Source: DASYQV01 sp036005125
GTDB taxonomy: Bacteria; Acidobacteriota; Vicinamibacteria; Vicinamibacterales; UBA2999
Reading direction: 5' to 3'
NCBI GenBank assembly: GCA_036005125.1
Contig: DASYQV010000346.1
Location: 1-29,549, forward strand
Length of the DNA: 29,549 bases
In this document: in pieces, positions 1-7,128 of the stretch
Layout: each line of letters begins with the position of its first letter
Position numbering within the stretch: position 1 is the stretch's first letter
The notes under the pieces: model-generated
What the model was told of the DNA's origin: nothing
Seen by the model: only the letters and a program-made list of their open reading frames with translations
The model's database searches: none
Made by a program: the position numbers and the translations under genes

Positions 1-1
1 C

Positions 2-997
2 AACGTCGCCTACGATCGCGATCTGGGTTTCGCCGGGCTCATTGGAACCGCGGAGTTCCTGTACGCGGATACTCTCCAGGAGATTCTCTACAAGAACGTG
101 AACCTGCGGCCGGCGGGAACGACGGCATTCGACGGCCGTCCCGTGTTCACCCGAATCGATCCCGCTACCGGCGCCGCCTACCTGCTGACGAACACGCCCG
201 AAGGGACGTCGTGGACGCTGAACTTCAAGGTGGAGCGACCGTTCCGGAATAACCTCTACGCCAGCGCGTCGTATCTCTACAGCAAGGCGACCTCGGTGAA
301 CGACGGCACGTCGAGCACCGCTGCCTCACAATTCGGCAACAACCCGGTGCCGGGAGATCCCAACAATCCTCCGCTGACCCTCTCGAACTACGCGACAGGT
401 CACCGCGTCAACCTGACAGCGTCGTACACACGGCCGCTCTTCGCCGGCATCGACACCACGATTTCGATCTTCTACAACGGCCAGAGCGGTCTGCCGTTCA
501 AGTACATCTTCGCCGGCGGGAACGACATCAACGGCGATACGTCGATTGGGACGGGCGCCGCCGTCAACGATCTTCTCTACGTCCCACGCGACGCGAGCGA
601 GGTCATCGTGACGGGCGGCACGTGGGACCAGCTCAACGCGTTCATCGAGGCCGATCCGGGCCTGCGGCGGTTCCGCGGCCAGATCGTGGAGCGGAACGCG
701 ACGAGGCTCGACTGGCGGAACTACGTCGATTTCCGCTGGGCCTTCGGCATACCCGCGGGCAAGACGAAGGTCGAGATCATCGCCGACGTACAGAACTTCT
801 TCAACCTGTTCGACAAGAACGCCGGCCGCGTCGAGGAGGAGATTTTCCCCGGGCTCGCGCCCATCCGGTTCATGGGTCTTCAGGACGGCAAGCCGGTGTA
901 CCAGCTGCTCTTCACGAGCCCGACATTCACGAAGGGCAGCTTCGTCGACCTGGCCTCGCGCTGGCAGGCGCAGCTCGGCGCGCGCATCAGGTTCTAA
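2..997 (+). CDS. TonB-dependent receptor, Oar-like (3' part only)
   Basis: This is the C-terminal part of an outer-membrane beta-barrel receptor. The frame is open from the left edge, so the start and plug domain lie outside the window. About 331 residues are visible. They show alternating aromatic/polar strands typical of the barrel, for example VNLTASYTRPL and VEIIADVQNFFNLFD. The last residues are GARIRF with a terminal Phe, as expected for the Bam recognition signal of outer-membrane proteins. The pattern VEIIADVQNFFNLF followed by a final strand is characteristic of Oar/carboxypeptidase-regulatory TonB receptors common in Acidobacteriota. The substrate cannot be told. The gene converges on the downstream minus-strand gene, and a repeat-built hairpin starts at its stop codon. 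Confidence 0.85.
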   Translation, partial: NVAYDRDLGFAGLIGTAEFLYADTLQEILYKNVNLRPAGTTAFDGRPVFTRIDPATGAAYLLTNTPEGTSWTLNFKVERPFRNNLYASASYLYSKATSVNDGTSSTAASQFGNNPVPGDPNNPPLTLSNYATGHRVNLTASYTRPLFAGIDTTISIFYNGQSGLPFKYIFAGGNDINGDTSIGTGAAVNDLLYVPRDASEVIVTGGTWDQLNAFIEADPGLRRFRGQIVERNATRLDWRNYVDFRWAFGIPAGKTKVEIIADVQNFFNLFDKNAGRVEEEIFPGLAPIRFMGLQDGKPVYQLLFTSPTFTKGSFVDLASRWQAQLGARIRF

Positions 998-1142
998 ATC
1001 AGGAGTTAGGAGTCAGGAGTTAGGAGTTAGAGTGAACACTGTTCTCTTCTGTCCAGCTTCATGAATAGCCTCTTCTATCCTGCTTCATGAATAGAAAGAA
1101 AAGGCAGAATGCACTCTGACTCCTGACTCCTGACTCCTGATT
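997..1142. repeat. Inverted array of 7-bp repeats between convergent genes (terminator-like)
   Basis: The left arm (997-1034) consists of AGGAGTY heptamers ending in AGAGTG. The right arm (1112-1142) is the reverse complement with one unit fewer (three full units against four). The arms begin and end inside the two flanking TAA stop codons. The inner part holds a 25-bp direct repeat (1044-1068 and 1070-1094, 23/25 identical) ending in CTTCATGAATAG. The arms could fold into a long hairpin in either transcript, so a bidirectional terminator or mRNA-stabilising role is plausible but inferred. No run of T follows. Confidence 0.75.
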
Positions 1143-3024
1143 ATCGGCTGGTTCGTCCGGCCGAACCAGAAAGCCTGTAGGGATATCCAGGCGGGCCGTT
1201 CTGATAGTACGCCCCGAGCGTGGTGATCTTGTCCATGTCGGGATACAGCACTCCGAAGGCCGGTGCATCCCTGCTTCCTCGCGGCGAATACCAGACGGCT
1301 CCGTCTCTCGTGATCTGGATCTTTGGTGTGTCGGCGGTGCTCTGTGGTTTCGGGTACAGCGTGAAGGTTCCATCTCGGGGAGCGAACTTCCACAGAGCCG
1401 CAGCGCTTCCGCCGGCGTCCGGGCTCCAGATGTTGCCGTCAGGGTCCTGCATCACATCGTACGGTTGTGCGTTCTGCCGCGGGATCGTGTACTCGGTAAT
1501 CTTCCCCGTCGTCTGGTCCAGCTTCGCCAGCTTTCCCGCACGCTTCCCGGCCGAGTAGATGCCCCACCAGATATTGTTCTGAGCATCCACATTCAACCTG
1601 CGAGTGTGCCCGGGATATGTCGGTGGGGTAAAGATCGTCCACCCGTGGGTCTGGGTGTCGAACTTCGCGATGTTGCCGGAATCCCAGAGAGCCATCCAGA
1701 TGTTGTCGTTCTTGTCCGCGACGACACCGTACACGATGGCGTTCGGTTGCGGAACGGTAAACACCGACACCTTTTTTGTCTGCCGGTCGTATTTGCTCAG
1801 CGCTCCGCCCATGATCCATCCGACGTAGATATTGCCCTTGGAATCCAACGCGAGCGACTGCGCCCACTTGATGGGATTCCTGACGACGTTGTTGGGATCG
1901 AGCGGGATCATCTGCTCGAACTTCTCGCTCTGGGGATTGAATCCAAGCAGACGCTTTACGTTCGATGGCTGCACACCCGAGTGTTCCGGCAGCCAGATCA
2001 TGCCCGACGGATCGACCATCACTTCGTGGATGCCGTTCTTGGAATCCGGCAACTCGTAGTCCTTCTGCATTCCCGTTCGCGGGTCCAGCTTGACCAGACG
2101 ATGGGGATAGCCGCGATCGGTCAGCCATACGTTGCCGTCGTGGTCGAACCGCACGTCCTGACCCGTGCGCCTGCCGACAAACGCGGCTTCTAATTTGTTG
2201 TATTCGGGTGAATTCGTGCCCTTGCCCGGGGGATCGGGCGGGAGGTAATACTCGATGTACATCGCTCTGCCGAGCTTCGCTTCATCGAGTGGCATTTCCT
2301 GCTCGACCCGGACCGCACGCGGCTTGGCGCCGGGCCCGAAGTTCTTGACCATGTACGCGAGCAGGTCGTCACGATCCTGCCGCGAGAAACCCAACGCCGA
2401 GGCTCGATAGCTGAGGAGTCCTTCGGCATACGATGCCGCCGGACGGGTTGGGAGAAACGTGCCCATCATGCGATCGAGCCGCGCAGTCCACGCCGCAACG
2501 CTCCCGGGCCGGCCGGGAAGGAAATTTTCCTGGTGACAGACGATGCAGGTCCGTTCGGCTACATCACGTCCGGGCCCTGGCGGATAGATCGCGTCGTAGC
2601 TGGCCTCTTCAGGCGCTGATGACTCGCCGTTCGCTGTGTGAGCCGCGCGAAGCGACAGCTTCAATTTCGGGTTGTCTCCGGGTTTCAGGGCCAGCTTCTG
2701 AACGTCCGATTCCAACCCTTTGGTGCTGACACTCACCTCGTAGTTTCCAGGCATCAGTGACACAGCGCGGAACTGGCCGGCATTTGTGTAGACCATGTAC
2801 AGAATCCGCTTGTCGACGTTGCGGATGAAGACCTGCGCGGCTCTGAACGGCGCTGTCGAATCCACCGTTCCCGACAGACGCGCGGTCCCTGAACCCTGGC
2901 CCTGCTGTGCCGCGCTGCCCTTGGCAGCCAAGCCGCTCCCGGCGAAAAATCCGTACGCGATCGCAAGGGTGATCATCGACAGGATGACCAGCCTGGATGA
3001 TGCAGCGATCTTCCCTGTACTCAT
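1141..3024 (-). CDS. Secreted cytochrome c / streptogramin-lyase-like beta-propeller protein
   Basis: A 627-residue protein with several parts. Residues 1-34 are a signal peptide (hydrophobic LVILSMITLAIAYGFFAG). Residues about 44-125 form a carboxypeptidase-regulatory-like (transthyretin) beta-sandwich. Around residue 158 there is a c-type heme attachment motif, CIVCH. Residues about 250-627 contain repeated blades such as FDHDGNVWLTDRG, ALDSKGNIYVGWI and DKNDNIWMALWD, matching the Vgb/NHL-type propeller. The start at 3024 is preferred over longer open reading upstream because it has a perfect AGGAGG six bases ahead and is followed by the signal peptide. It probably acts in the periplasm or is exported. 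Vgb homologues include virginiamycin B lyase, but propellers of this kind are usually of unknown function, so lyase activity should not be assumed. It is divergent from the Phd-like gene and convergent with the receptor. Confidence 0.8.
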   Translation of the reverse strand: MSTGKIAASSRLVILSMITLAIAYGFFAGSGLAAKGSAAQQGQGSGTARLSGTVDSTAPFRAAQVFIRNVDKRILYMVYTNAGQFRAVSLMPGNYEVSVSTKGLESDVQKLALKPGDNPKLKLSLRAAHTANGESSAPEEASYDAIYPPGPGRDVAERTCIVCHQENFLPGRPGSVAAWTARLDRMMGTFLPTRPAASYAEGLLSYRASALGFSRQDRDDLLAYMVKNFGPGAKPRAVRVEQEMPLDEAKLGRAMYIEYYLPPDPPGKGTNSPEYNKLEAAFVGRRTGQDVRFDHDGNVWLTDRGYPHRLVKLDPRTGMQKDYELPDSKNGIHEVMVDPSGMIWLPEHSGVQPSNVKRLLGFNPQSEKFEQMIPLDPNNVVRNPIKWAQSLALDSKGNIYVGWIMGGALSKYDRQTKKVSVFTVPQPNAIVYGVVADKNDNIWMALWDSGNIAKFDTQTHGWTIFTPPTYPGHTRRLNVDAQNNIWWGIYSAGKRAGKLAKLDQTTGKITEYTIPRQNAQPYDVMQDPDGNIWSPDAGGSAAALWKFAPRDGTFTLYPKPQSTADTPKIQITRDGAVWYSPRGSRDAPAFGVLYPDMDKITTLGAYYQNGPPGYPYRLSGSAGRTSR

Positions 3025-3030
3025 GATCGT

Positions 3031-3036
3031 CCTCCT
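3031..3036 (-). promoter_or_regulatory. Shine-Dalgarno site deciding the start of the propeller protein
   Basis: On the minus strand the sequence reads AGGAGG, six bases before the ATG at 3024. The open frame continues to 3471, but those upstream codons read through the divergent antitoxin gene and do not resemble protein. This site therefore fixes the start. Confidence 0.8.
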
Positions 3037-3142
3037 GAATTTGATCCAATCACGTCGGGCAATGGTATCGGAGGAACGAACTATAAGGGAGAAATTTTCC
3101 GGCGACGCAGTACCGCTTCTCAACCAGGGTTGCCACCCCCGA

Positions 3143-3165
3143 ACTGGTTGATTAGACTGGTTGAT
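3143..3165 (+). repeat. Tandem ACTGGTTGAT repeat just before the Phd-like start
   Basis: The 10-mer ACTGGTTGAT occurs at 3143-3152 and 3156-3165 (13-bp period), ending right at the ATG at 3166. Phd-family antitoxins repress their own promoters by binding repeated sites. An operator is therefore possible, but nothing else supports it, and there is no clear Shine-Dalgarno sequence before the ATG. Confidence 0.35.
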
Positions 3166-3468
3166 ATGCACATCGAGGAAATCGGTGCTTTCGAGGCGAA
3201 GACCCGCCTGTCCGAGCTGCTCGAGCGGGTGAGCCGGGGTCAGGTCTATCGCATCACGAAACGCGGAAAGCCGATAGCGGAGCTGCGGCCGATCGAGGGA
3301 GCCGTCGGTCGGCCCCGGTTCGGCAGCGACCGCGGCCGCGTGGTCATTTCCGAGGACTTCGACGCTCCGCTCCCGGAGATGCGGGAATTCATGATCCGTG
3401 ATTCGCGTTCTGAAGCAAAATCGCCGCGCCGCTGGTCGAAGGCAGCAGTGTCCTGCCAGTCGAGCTGA
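3166..3468 (+). CDS. Orphan Phd/YefM-type antitoxin with an extended tail
   Basis: The 100-residue product starts MHIEEIGAFEAKTRLSELLE, followed by VSRGQVYRITKRGKPIAELRP. This is the standard Phd/YefM DNA-binding fold, which neutralises a partner toxin and autoregulates. The family consensus normally ends near DFDAPLPEMREFM (about residue 75). Here it is followed by about 25 basic, low-information residues (RSEAKSPRRWSKAAV), suggesting loss of the original stop. No PIN or RelE toxin follows on the same strand. The next gene is a PIN toxin on the opposite strand belonging to a different, RHH-type antitoxin. The ATG at 3166 is chosen because homology begins there. The gene may be a remnant whose toxin was lost, or may act in trans. 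Confidence 0.7.
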   Translation: MHIEEIGAFEAKTRLSELLERVSRGQVYRITKRGKPIAELRPIEGAVGRPRFGSDRGRVVISEDFDAPLPEMREFMIRDSRSEAKSPRRWSKAAVSCQSS

Positions 3469-3471
3469 CAA

Positions 3472-3849
3472 CTAGACGACAACGAGCGGTAGTGCGGGAT
3501 CGATCTTGCGGAGATCCGCGGCATCACTGGTCACAACCACCTGCCCGGTCCGTCGCGCGCAGACGACGACATGTGCGTCGACGATGTCACCGGTGCGGCT
3601 CGCAGCGAGAAGGATACCGGTTCTCGTCGCATCAGGACCGTCCAGGGCGACGAGGTCGGTGCTGGCCTGCCGAATCAGCCTGGCGAGGCGGGCCTGGCGT
3701 GCGGGGCTCCGGATGGCCTGAGCCAGCGCCGTGGCCGGAACGGTAACGCGCATACCGCGCTCGGCCGAGCGCGCGAGGAGAGCCAGGACGCGGCGATCGT
3801 TCCGATCGAGGGCGATCAGGCCGCCGGCATCGAACGTGATGCCGCTCAT
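3472..3849 (-). CDS. PIN-domain ribonuclease toxin (VapC-like)
   Basis: A 125-residue PIN domain. The acidic residues expected for Mg-dependent RNase activity are visible: D7 in TFDAGGLIALD, the Asp in DIVDAHV, and the Asp in VTSDAADLRKID. In place of the second-helix Glu it has VPATALAQAIR, a variant I recall in one VapC subgroup. VapC toxins cleave tRNA or rRNA when their antitoxin is degraded. The gene overlaps the upstream RHH antitoxin by four bases (ATGA), the usual translational coupling of such pairs. Its 3' end nearly touches the convergent Phd-like gene. Confidence 0.8.
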   Translation of the reverse strand: MSGITFDAGGLIALDRNDRRVLALLARSAERGMRVTVPATALAQAIRSPARQARLARLIRQASTDLVALDGPDATRTGILLAASRTGDIVDAHVVVCARRTGQVVVTSDAADLRKIDPALPLVVV

Positions 3850-4139
3850 GCCACGCTTCTGCGGCGGGTACTGCGAGGTGCCGTGTTCGGAGCCTTGGGC
3901 GCGAGGAGTGCGTCAGCCCAGGCCCGTTCTTTTCGTGTGAGCGGACCACCAGTCTCCTGCAGCGCGGTTTCGAGCATTTCCCGCCATCCTGCCGCGTCAT
4001 GAAGGGCGATTCCGACTGCGTGTTTCACGAACGCCGAGACGCTCGAGGCCCTTCCGGCGGCCACCAGAGCGCGGAGCTCTTCCAGCTGATCGTCGTCGAG
4101 CGTAATCGTGACTTTTCTCGTTGCCATACTGATCGCCAT
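3846..4139 (-). CDS. Ribbon-helix-helix antitoxin partner of the PIN toxin
   Basis: A 97-residue protein. KVTITLDDDQLEELRALV is the ribbon-helix part of the RHH fold, followed by AAGRASSVSAFVKHAV. The C-terminal half (AAGWREMLETAL and TGGPLTRKERAWADALL) is the expected toxin-binding tail. It overlaps the PIN gene by ATGA, so the two form a complete type II module. Starts at 4139 (MAIS) or 4127 (MATRK) are both possible; neither has a strong ribosome site. It lies 39 bp downstream of the kinase gene in the same direction. A 44-bp piece of this gene (4023-4066) recurs at 6562-6605. Confidence 0.8.
   Translation of the reverse strand: MAISMATRKVTITLDDDQLEELRALVAAGRASSVSAFVKHAVGIALHDAAGWREMLETALQETGGPLTRKERAWADALLAPKAPNTAPRSTRRRSVA
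4023..4066. repeat. 44-bp repeat, copy 1 (inside the RHH antitoxin gene)
   Basis: This segment encodes the VAAGRASSVSAFVK region of the antitoxin. It recurs in the same orientation at 6562-6605 with one mismatch (43/44). The two copies bracket the kinase gene as direct repeats. Confidence 0.9.
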
Positions 4140-4178
4140 ACTACACTGGCCCAGGCGATCCGTCGAGCGCACCGGACG

Positions 4179-6470
4179 TTAACGCGTCGAGCCTGACAGC
4201 AGAGATCGAGAGGAGGACAGGGATCCGCGAAGCCACACCGGCTCGCGCACCAGCTCGCGTAGAGCCATTCTGAAATCCGCTGCGGATGCGGGCCGGCGGT
4301 TCGCATCGGGGTCGAGTGCACGCGCGAAGAAGGACGCATGAGCGTCGGAGCAGTCAGGCCGGAACTGGCGTATGTCGGGTGCCTTCGAGTGCGCGATGCG
4401 CACGAGCGTCTGAAGCGTATTCTCTGCCTGAAACGGGTTCACGCCGGCCACCGACTCGTAAAGGGTGACAGCAAGCGACCACAAATCGAAGCGGGCGTCG
4501 GCAGGTTTCATCGCGATCGCTTCCGGACAGAGATACGCGGGAGTGCCGACGACCATCTGCGCATGAGTGGCAAGCGTCTGCGGCGACCACGGATCGGTGC
4601 CCGTGCGCACCCATTCAACCAACGTGTGGATGGTCCTTGTCTCCGCGGCCATGATCTCAGTGGTGGGCAGGAAAAATGACAACCCGAAGTCCAGCAGCTT
4701 CGGAGCACCCTCTTCCGTAAATCCAATGTTGCTCGGCTTGATATCACGATGCAGGAGGCGTCTCTTGTGGAGATGCGCGAGCGCCTGCACAAGCACGATG
4801 CCGAGGCTCACCGCCTCGTAGGGGGACAAGCGGCGTTGCCTGAGCTGGTCGGCCAACGTTCCGCCCGAGAGATACTGCATTATCAGAACAGGTCGGTCGC
4901 GCCACCGTTCGGCTCCGAAAATCACGGCCAGGTTCTCATGCTGAAGCGCAGCCATGGCGCGAGCCTCGGTGTTCAGGTGACTCACGTCTGCATTCGACAC
5001 TCGCGGGAGCGTCTTGAGGACGACGAACCTGTCCAGCCGAATCTCCCGCGCCAGATAGACGACGCCCATGCCTCCCGCTCCTATGCGGCGCTCCACCTTG
5101 TACTTGCCCGCGACGACATCCGGCAGGGATGCCGCCTGCGTGCGGCCCCCGCAAGCACGGCACGTCAGTGAAGGTGCGCCGGTCGCCTGAAGCCGTCCAC
5201 AATCGACGCACTCGACCCCAGGGCCGGTATCGCCGGGTTCCGTGGCGTTCTTCCAGTCGGGGGCTTGTCCCGCCCTGAACCCGTGCGTGAGGACAAGCGC
5301 GGCGGCCGAAGCGACGGCACGAAGGAGGCTCCGGTCGTCGGCCGAGTACGGGAGCTCGCTGCGCTTGGCGCCGAGCACCAGAACCCCCACGAGGTGGTTA
5401 CCGGATGTGATCAAGGGAACCTGCAACTGCGCCGATGTCTGTCCGAGCCACTCCCGTTCGAAAGGGGGAATGCGGCTCAGCACCGACCGATCCGGGCGCA
5501 GGTCCACTTCCAAGGGCGCCGCGGAGCCGGCGAGCAGCCGGGCCAGGCTGCTGTCCAGCGGAAGATCTCGATACCCGGGGCTCAATGGCGAGAGAGCCGT
5601 TGGCGTTGCCGCGAAGAGTATGGCCTTGTCGACGTGGAGCGCCCTGTCGATATCCTCCAGCACCAGATTCGATAGCTCCGCAGGCGTCGAGAAGTCTCCA
5701 ATCCGCTCGACCAGGCCACCGAGGATGGTTCTGGCGTCGTAATGCTCCCGGAAGAAACGTCGATCGAGCGCGTCGAACACTCGCCGTCGAACCGCCAGAA
5801 GGGCTATAGCCGTCACCGTGACGAGCCACATCGTCTGGGGAGCTCCCACCAGGACCTCCGCCAGCGCCTGGTCGCGGCGATTCCATACGAAGACGAGCAG
5901 CGCGACAACAGGAACAGCGATCGCGGCCCAGACAGTGGATCGCGCGAGCAAGTACTGGATGGCCTTTCTTACGTAGAACCGCAGGTCGAAGACGCTGCCC
6001 ACGGTGACCACATACGCCGTTGACAACGGGAGCAGAAGCGCGAACGCCATGATCACGGCTGCGCGTTGGACCCGGCGTTCGCCAGTGGCAAAGTAGCTGG
6101 CGTATGCCGGTATGCCCGACAGCAGAACGTCAAACACCATCGGGGCGAGTCCAGCAGCGACCGCTGAAACAAAGAGCGCCAGCCGTCGTCGTTCGGCGCC
6201 GGTCGACGCTCTCAGCTTTATCCCGAGATAGACGAGCCCCGGAATCGTGAGGAGAGATCCGACGACCCAGAAGAGTCCAGCGCCCGGATGGGGTTCCACC
6301 CACGCCGCCAGCTCAACAAACAATCGGGGTGCCGACGGCAAGTTGCCAAGCACGTTGAGTCCAAAGAGCGCACCACCCGCCACCAAGCTGAAAACGACGA
6401 AACCCTGGACTACGGGCGAGTGATCGATTGCGCCATCGGTGGGAAAGTGAGTCAGGAACAACCAGAACAT
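4179..6470 (-). CDS. Membrane Ser/Thr protein kinase with GAF and zinc ribbon, probably 5'-truncated
   Basis: The visible 763 residues contain several transmembrane helices (about 1-225), a GAF-like sensor (about 255-395), a zinc ribbon CVDC...CRAC (about 420-442) and a Hanks-type kinase domain from about 456. Kinase motifs are intact: glycine loop GAGGMGVV (464-471), catalytic Lys486 in VVLKTL, HRDIKPSN (574-581), DFG (594-596) and GTPAYLCPEA. The activation segment is unusually long (about 45 residues before GTPAY). It would phosphorylate Ser/Thr on cytoplasmic partners in response to a GAF or membrane signal. The ATG at 6470 has no ribosome site. The same frame stays open upstream with another hydrophobic stretch (GLVAIALVFSRLPLVALATP) until about 6553, where it meets an antitoxin fragment and stops at 6564-6566. 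The true N terminus therefore seems lost. Confidence 0.75.
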   Translation of the reverse strand: MFWLFLTHFPTDGAIDHSPVVQGFVVFSLVAGGALFGLNVLGNLPSAPRLFVELAAWVEPHPGAGLFWVVGSLLTIPGLVYLGIKLRASTGAERRRLALFVSAVAAGLAPMVFDVLLSGIPAYASYFATGERRVQRAAVIMAFALLLPLSTAYVVTVGSVFDLRFYVRKAIQYLLARSTVWAAIAVPVVALLVFVWNRRDQALAEVLVGAPQTMWLVTVTAIALLAVRRRVFDALDRRFFREHYDARTILGGLVERIGDFSTPAELSNLVLEDIDRALHVDKAILFAATPTALSPLSPGYRDLPLDSSLARLLAGSAAPLEVDLRPDRSVLSRIPPFEREWLGQTSAQLQVPLITSGNHLVGVLVLGAKRSELPYSADDRSLLRAVASAAALVLTHGFRAGQAPDWKNATEPGDTGPGVECVDCGRLQATGAPSLTCRACGGRTQAASLPDVVAGKYKVERRIGAGGMGVVYLAREIRLDRFVVLKTLPRVSNADVSHLNTEARAMAALQHENLAVIFGAERWRDRPVLIMQYLSGGTLADQLRQRRLSPYEAVSLGIVLVQALAHLHKRRLLHRDIKPSNIGFTEEGAPKLLDFGLSFFLPTTEIMAAETRTIHTLVEWVRTGTDPWSPQTLATHAQMVVGTPAYLCPEAIAMKPADARFDLWSLAVTLYESVAGVNPFQAENTLQTLVRIAHSKAPDIRQFRPDCSDAHASFFARALDPDANRRPASAADFRMALRELVREPVWLRGSLSSSRSLLSGSTR

Positions 6471-6561
6471 CGGTGTTGCCAGGGCGACGAGAGGAAGCCG
6501 ACTGAATACAAGTGCGATCGCAACCAGTCCGGCACCATCCGTCCCGTCCCAGCGTGCGGTT

Positions 6562-6605
6562 TTTCACGAACGCCGAGACGCTCGAGGCCCTTCCGGCAGC
6601 CACCA
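6562..6605 (-). pseudogene. Fragment of an RHH antitoxin gene (44-bp repeat, copy 2)
   Basis: On the minus strand this reads MVAAGRASSVSAFVK, identical or nearly so to the helix region of the intact antitoxin at 3846-4139. Neither the ribbon strand nor the C-terminal tail is present. To its left it runs into truncated kinase coding sequence, and to its right into a nucleotidyltransferase remnant. It marks a recombination breakpoint. Confidence 0.8.
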
Positions 6606-6635
6606 CCCGGCGTCAGTATAATGGCCGCGGCTCGC

Positions 6636-6747
6636 ATGGAAGCGCATAGCGTCGAAGCCATCATCCGAACCCTCAACAGCGCGGGGGTCCGGTATCTGGT
6701 TGCGGGTGGACTCGCAGTTGGTTCTGGATATAGAGAAGCTGCAGTGA
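6636..6747 (+). pseudogene. Remnant of an AbiEii-like/MNT-like nucleotidyltransferase
   Basis: The frame from the ATG at 6636 (or 6621) gives MEAHSVEAIIRTLNSAGVRY then LVAGGLAV, the usual N terminus of small nucleotidyltransferases often paired as antitoxin or toxin. The catalytic G[GS]x(9-13)DxD region is missing. Immediately after GGLAV, in another frame, LVLDIEKLQ follows and ends in TGA at 6745. In intact proteins the segment LVLD directly follows the first Asp, so about 12-15 codons around the active site seem deleted with a frameshift. A TATAAT lies at 6617-6622 just ahead. It cannot encode an active enzyme. Confidence 0.6.
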
Positions 6748-6961
6748 CTTCACAAGGAGCAGCGTAGCGAGGAGTCGCCGCTGGCAACTCGTGTGGGAGC
6801 GTGGCTGGGAAGGTCACGAAATAGAGCAGCTTCGGCGTCTCGCAGAACTACCGCTCGCCGACAAGCTCGAGTGGTTGGAAGACGCGCACCACGTCGTCCG
6901 ACATCTCTCCCGCCCCAACCCCGACTTGGATAAAAAGAGCGACGCCGCTGAGCGCCATTGA
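6734..6961 (+). pseudogene. Small protein remnant that probably accompanied the nucleotidyltransferase
   Basis: The open frame reads WQLVWERGWEGHEIEQLRRL then AELPLADKLEWLEDAHHVV and ends at TGA 6959-6961. The amphipathic, charged helix pattern is clearly protein-like, unlike the surrounding sequence. There is no ATG; a GTG at 6791 is the only plausible start. I recall small genes with PLxEKLxWLEEAHxLVR-type sequence next to nucleotidyltransferase genes, but cannot name a family. It may still be expressed or may be a broken gene. Confidence 0.45.
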
Positions 6962-7032
6962 TATCCGTCACCGCGCTCGACGCTCCGCTCGCGGAGGTGC
7001 AGGGCAGCACGAAGTGAAGCTCCTGCTCGACC
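6961..7032 (+). pseudogene. Junction fragment of a Phd antitoxin / PIN toxin pair
   Basis: One frame reads LDAPLAEVQGSTK and stops at TGA 7015-7017. At the DNA level, 6978-7003 matches the DFDAPLPE region of the orphan Phd gene (3360-3385) at 23 of 26 positions. Overlapping the stop as GTGA, a second frame starts GTG at 7014 and reads VKLLLDL, the usual first strand of PIN toxins (MKLLLDT). It then passes into a nucleotidyltransferase fragment. The arrangement is that of a decayed Phd-PIN operon. Confidence 0.5.
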
Positions 7033-7062
7033 TCCGAACGCTCAACAGCGCGGGCGTCCGGT
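7033..7062 (+). repeat. Second copy of a nucleotidyltransferase fragment
   Basis: These 30 bases match 6664-6693 (the RTLNSAGVR codons of the nucleotidyltransferase remnant) at 28 of 30 positions, in the same orientation. The match begins where the PIN fragment ends and stops abruptly. Confidence 0.75.
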
Positions 7063-7128
7063 GCGAGTGGAGCGTCAGAGGGGACGGGGCCGCACCTCTC
7101 TAAAGAGAGAGAGAACGACGGAACATCG

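Noticed and set aside
3025..3471. Upstream extension of the propeller protein frame to 3471
   Set aside because: It would run through the divergent Phd-like gene and has no protein-like character. The AGGAGG at 3031-3036 and the signal peptide fix the start at 3024.
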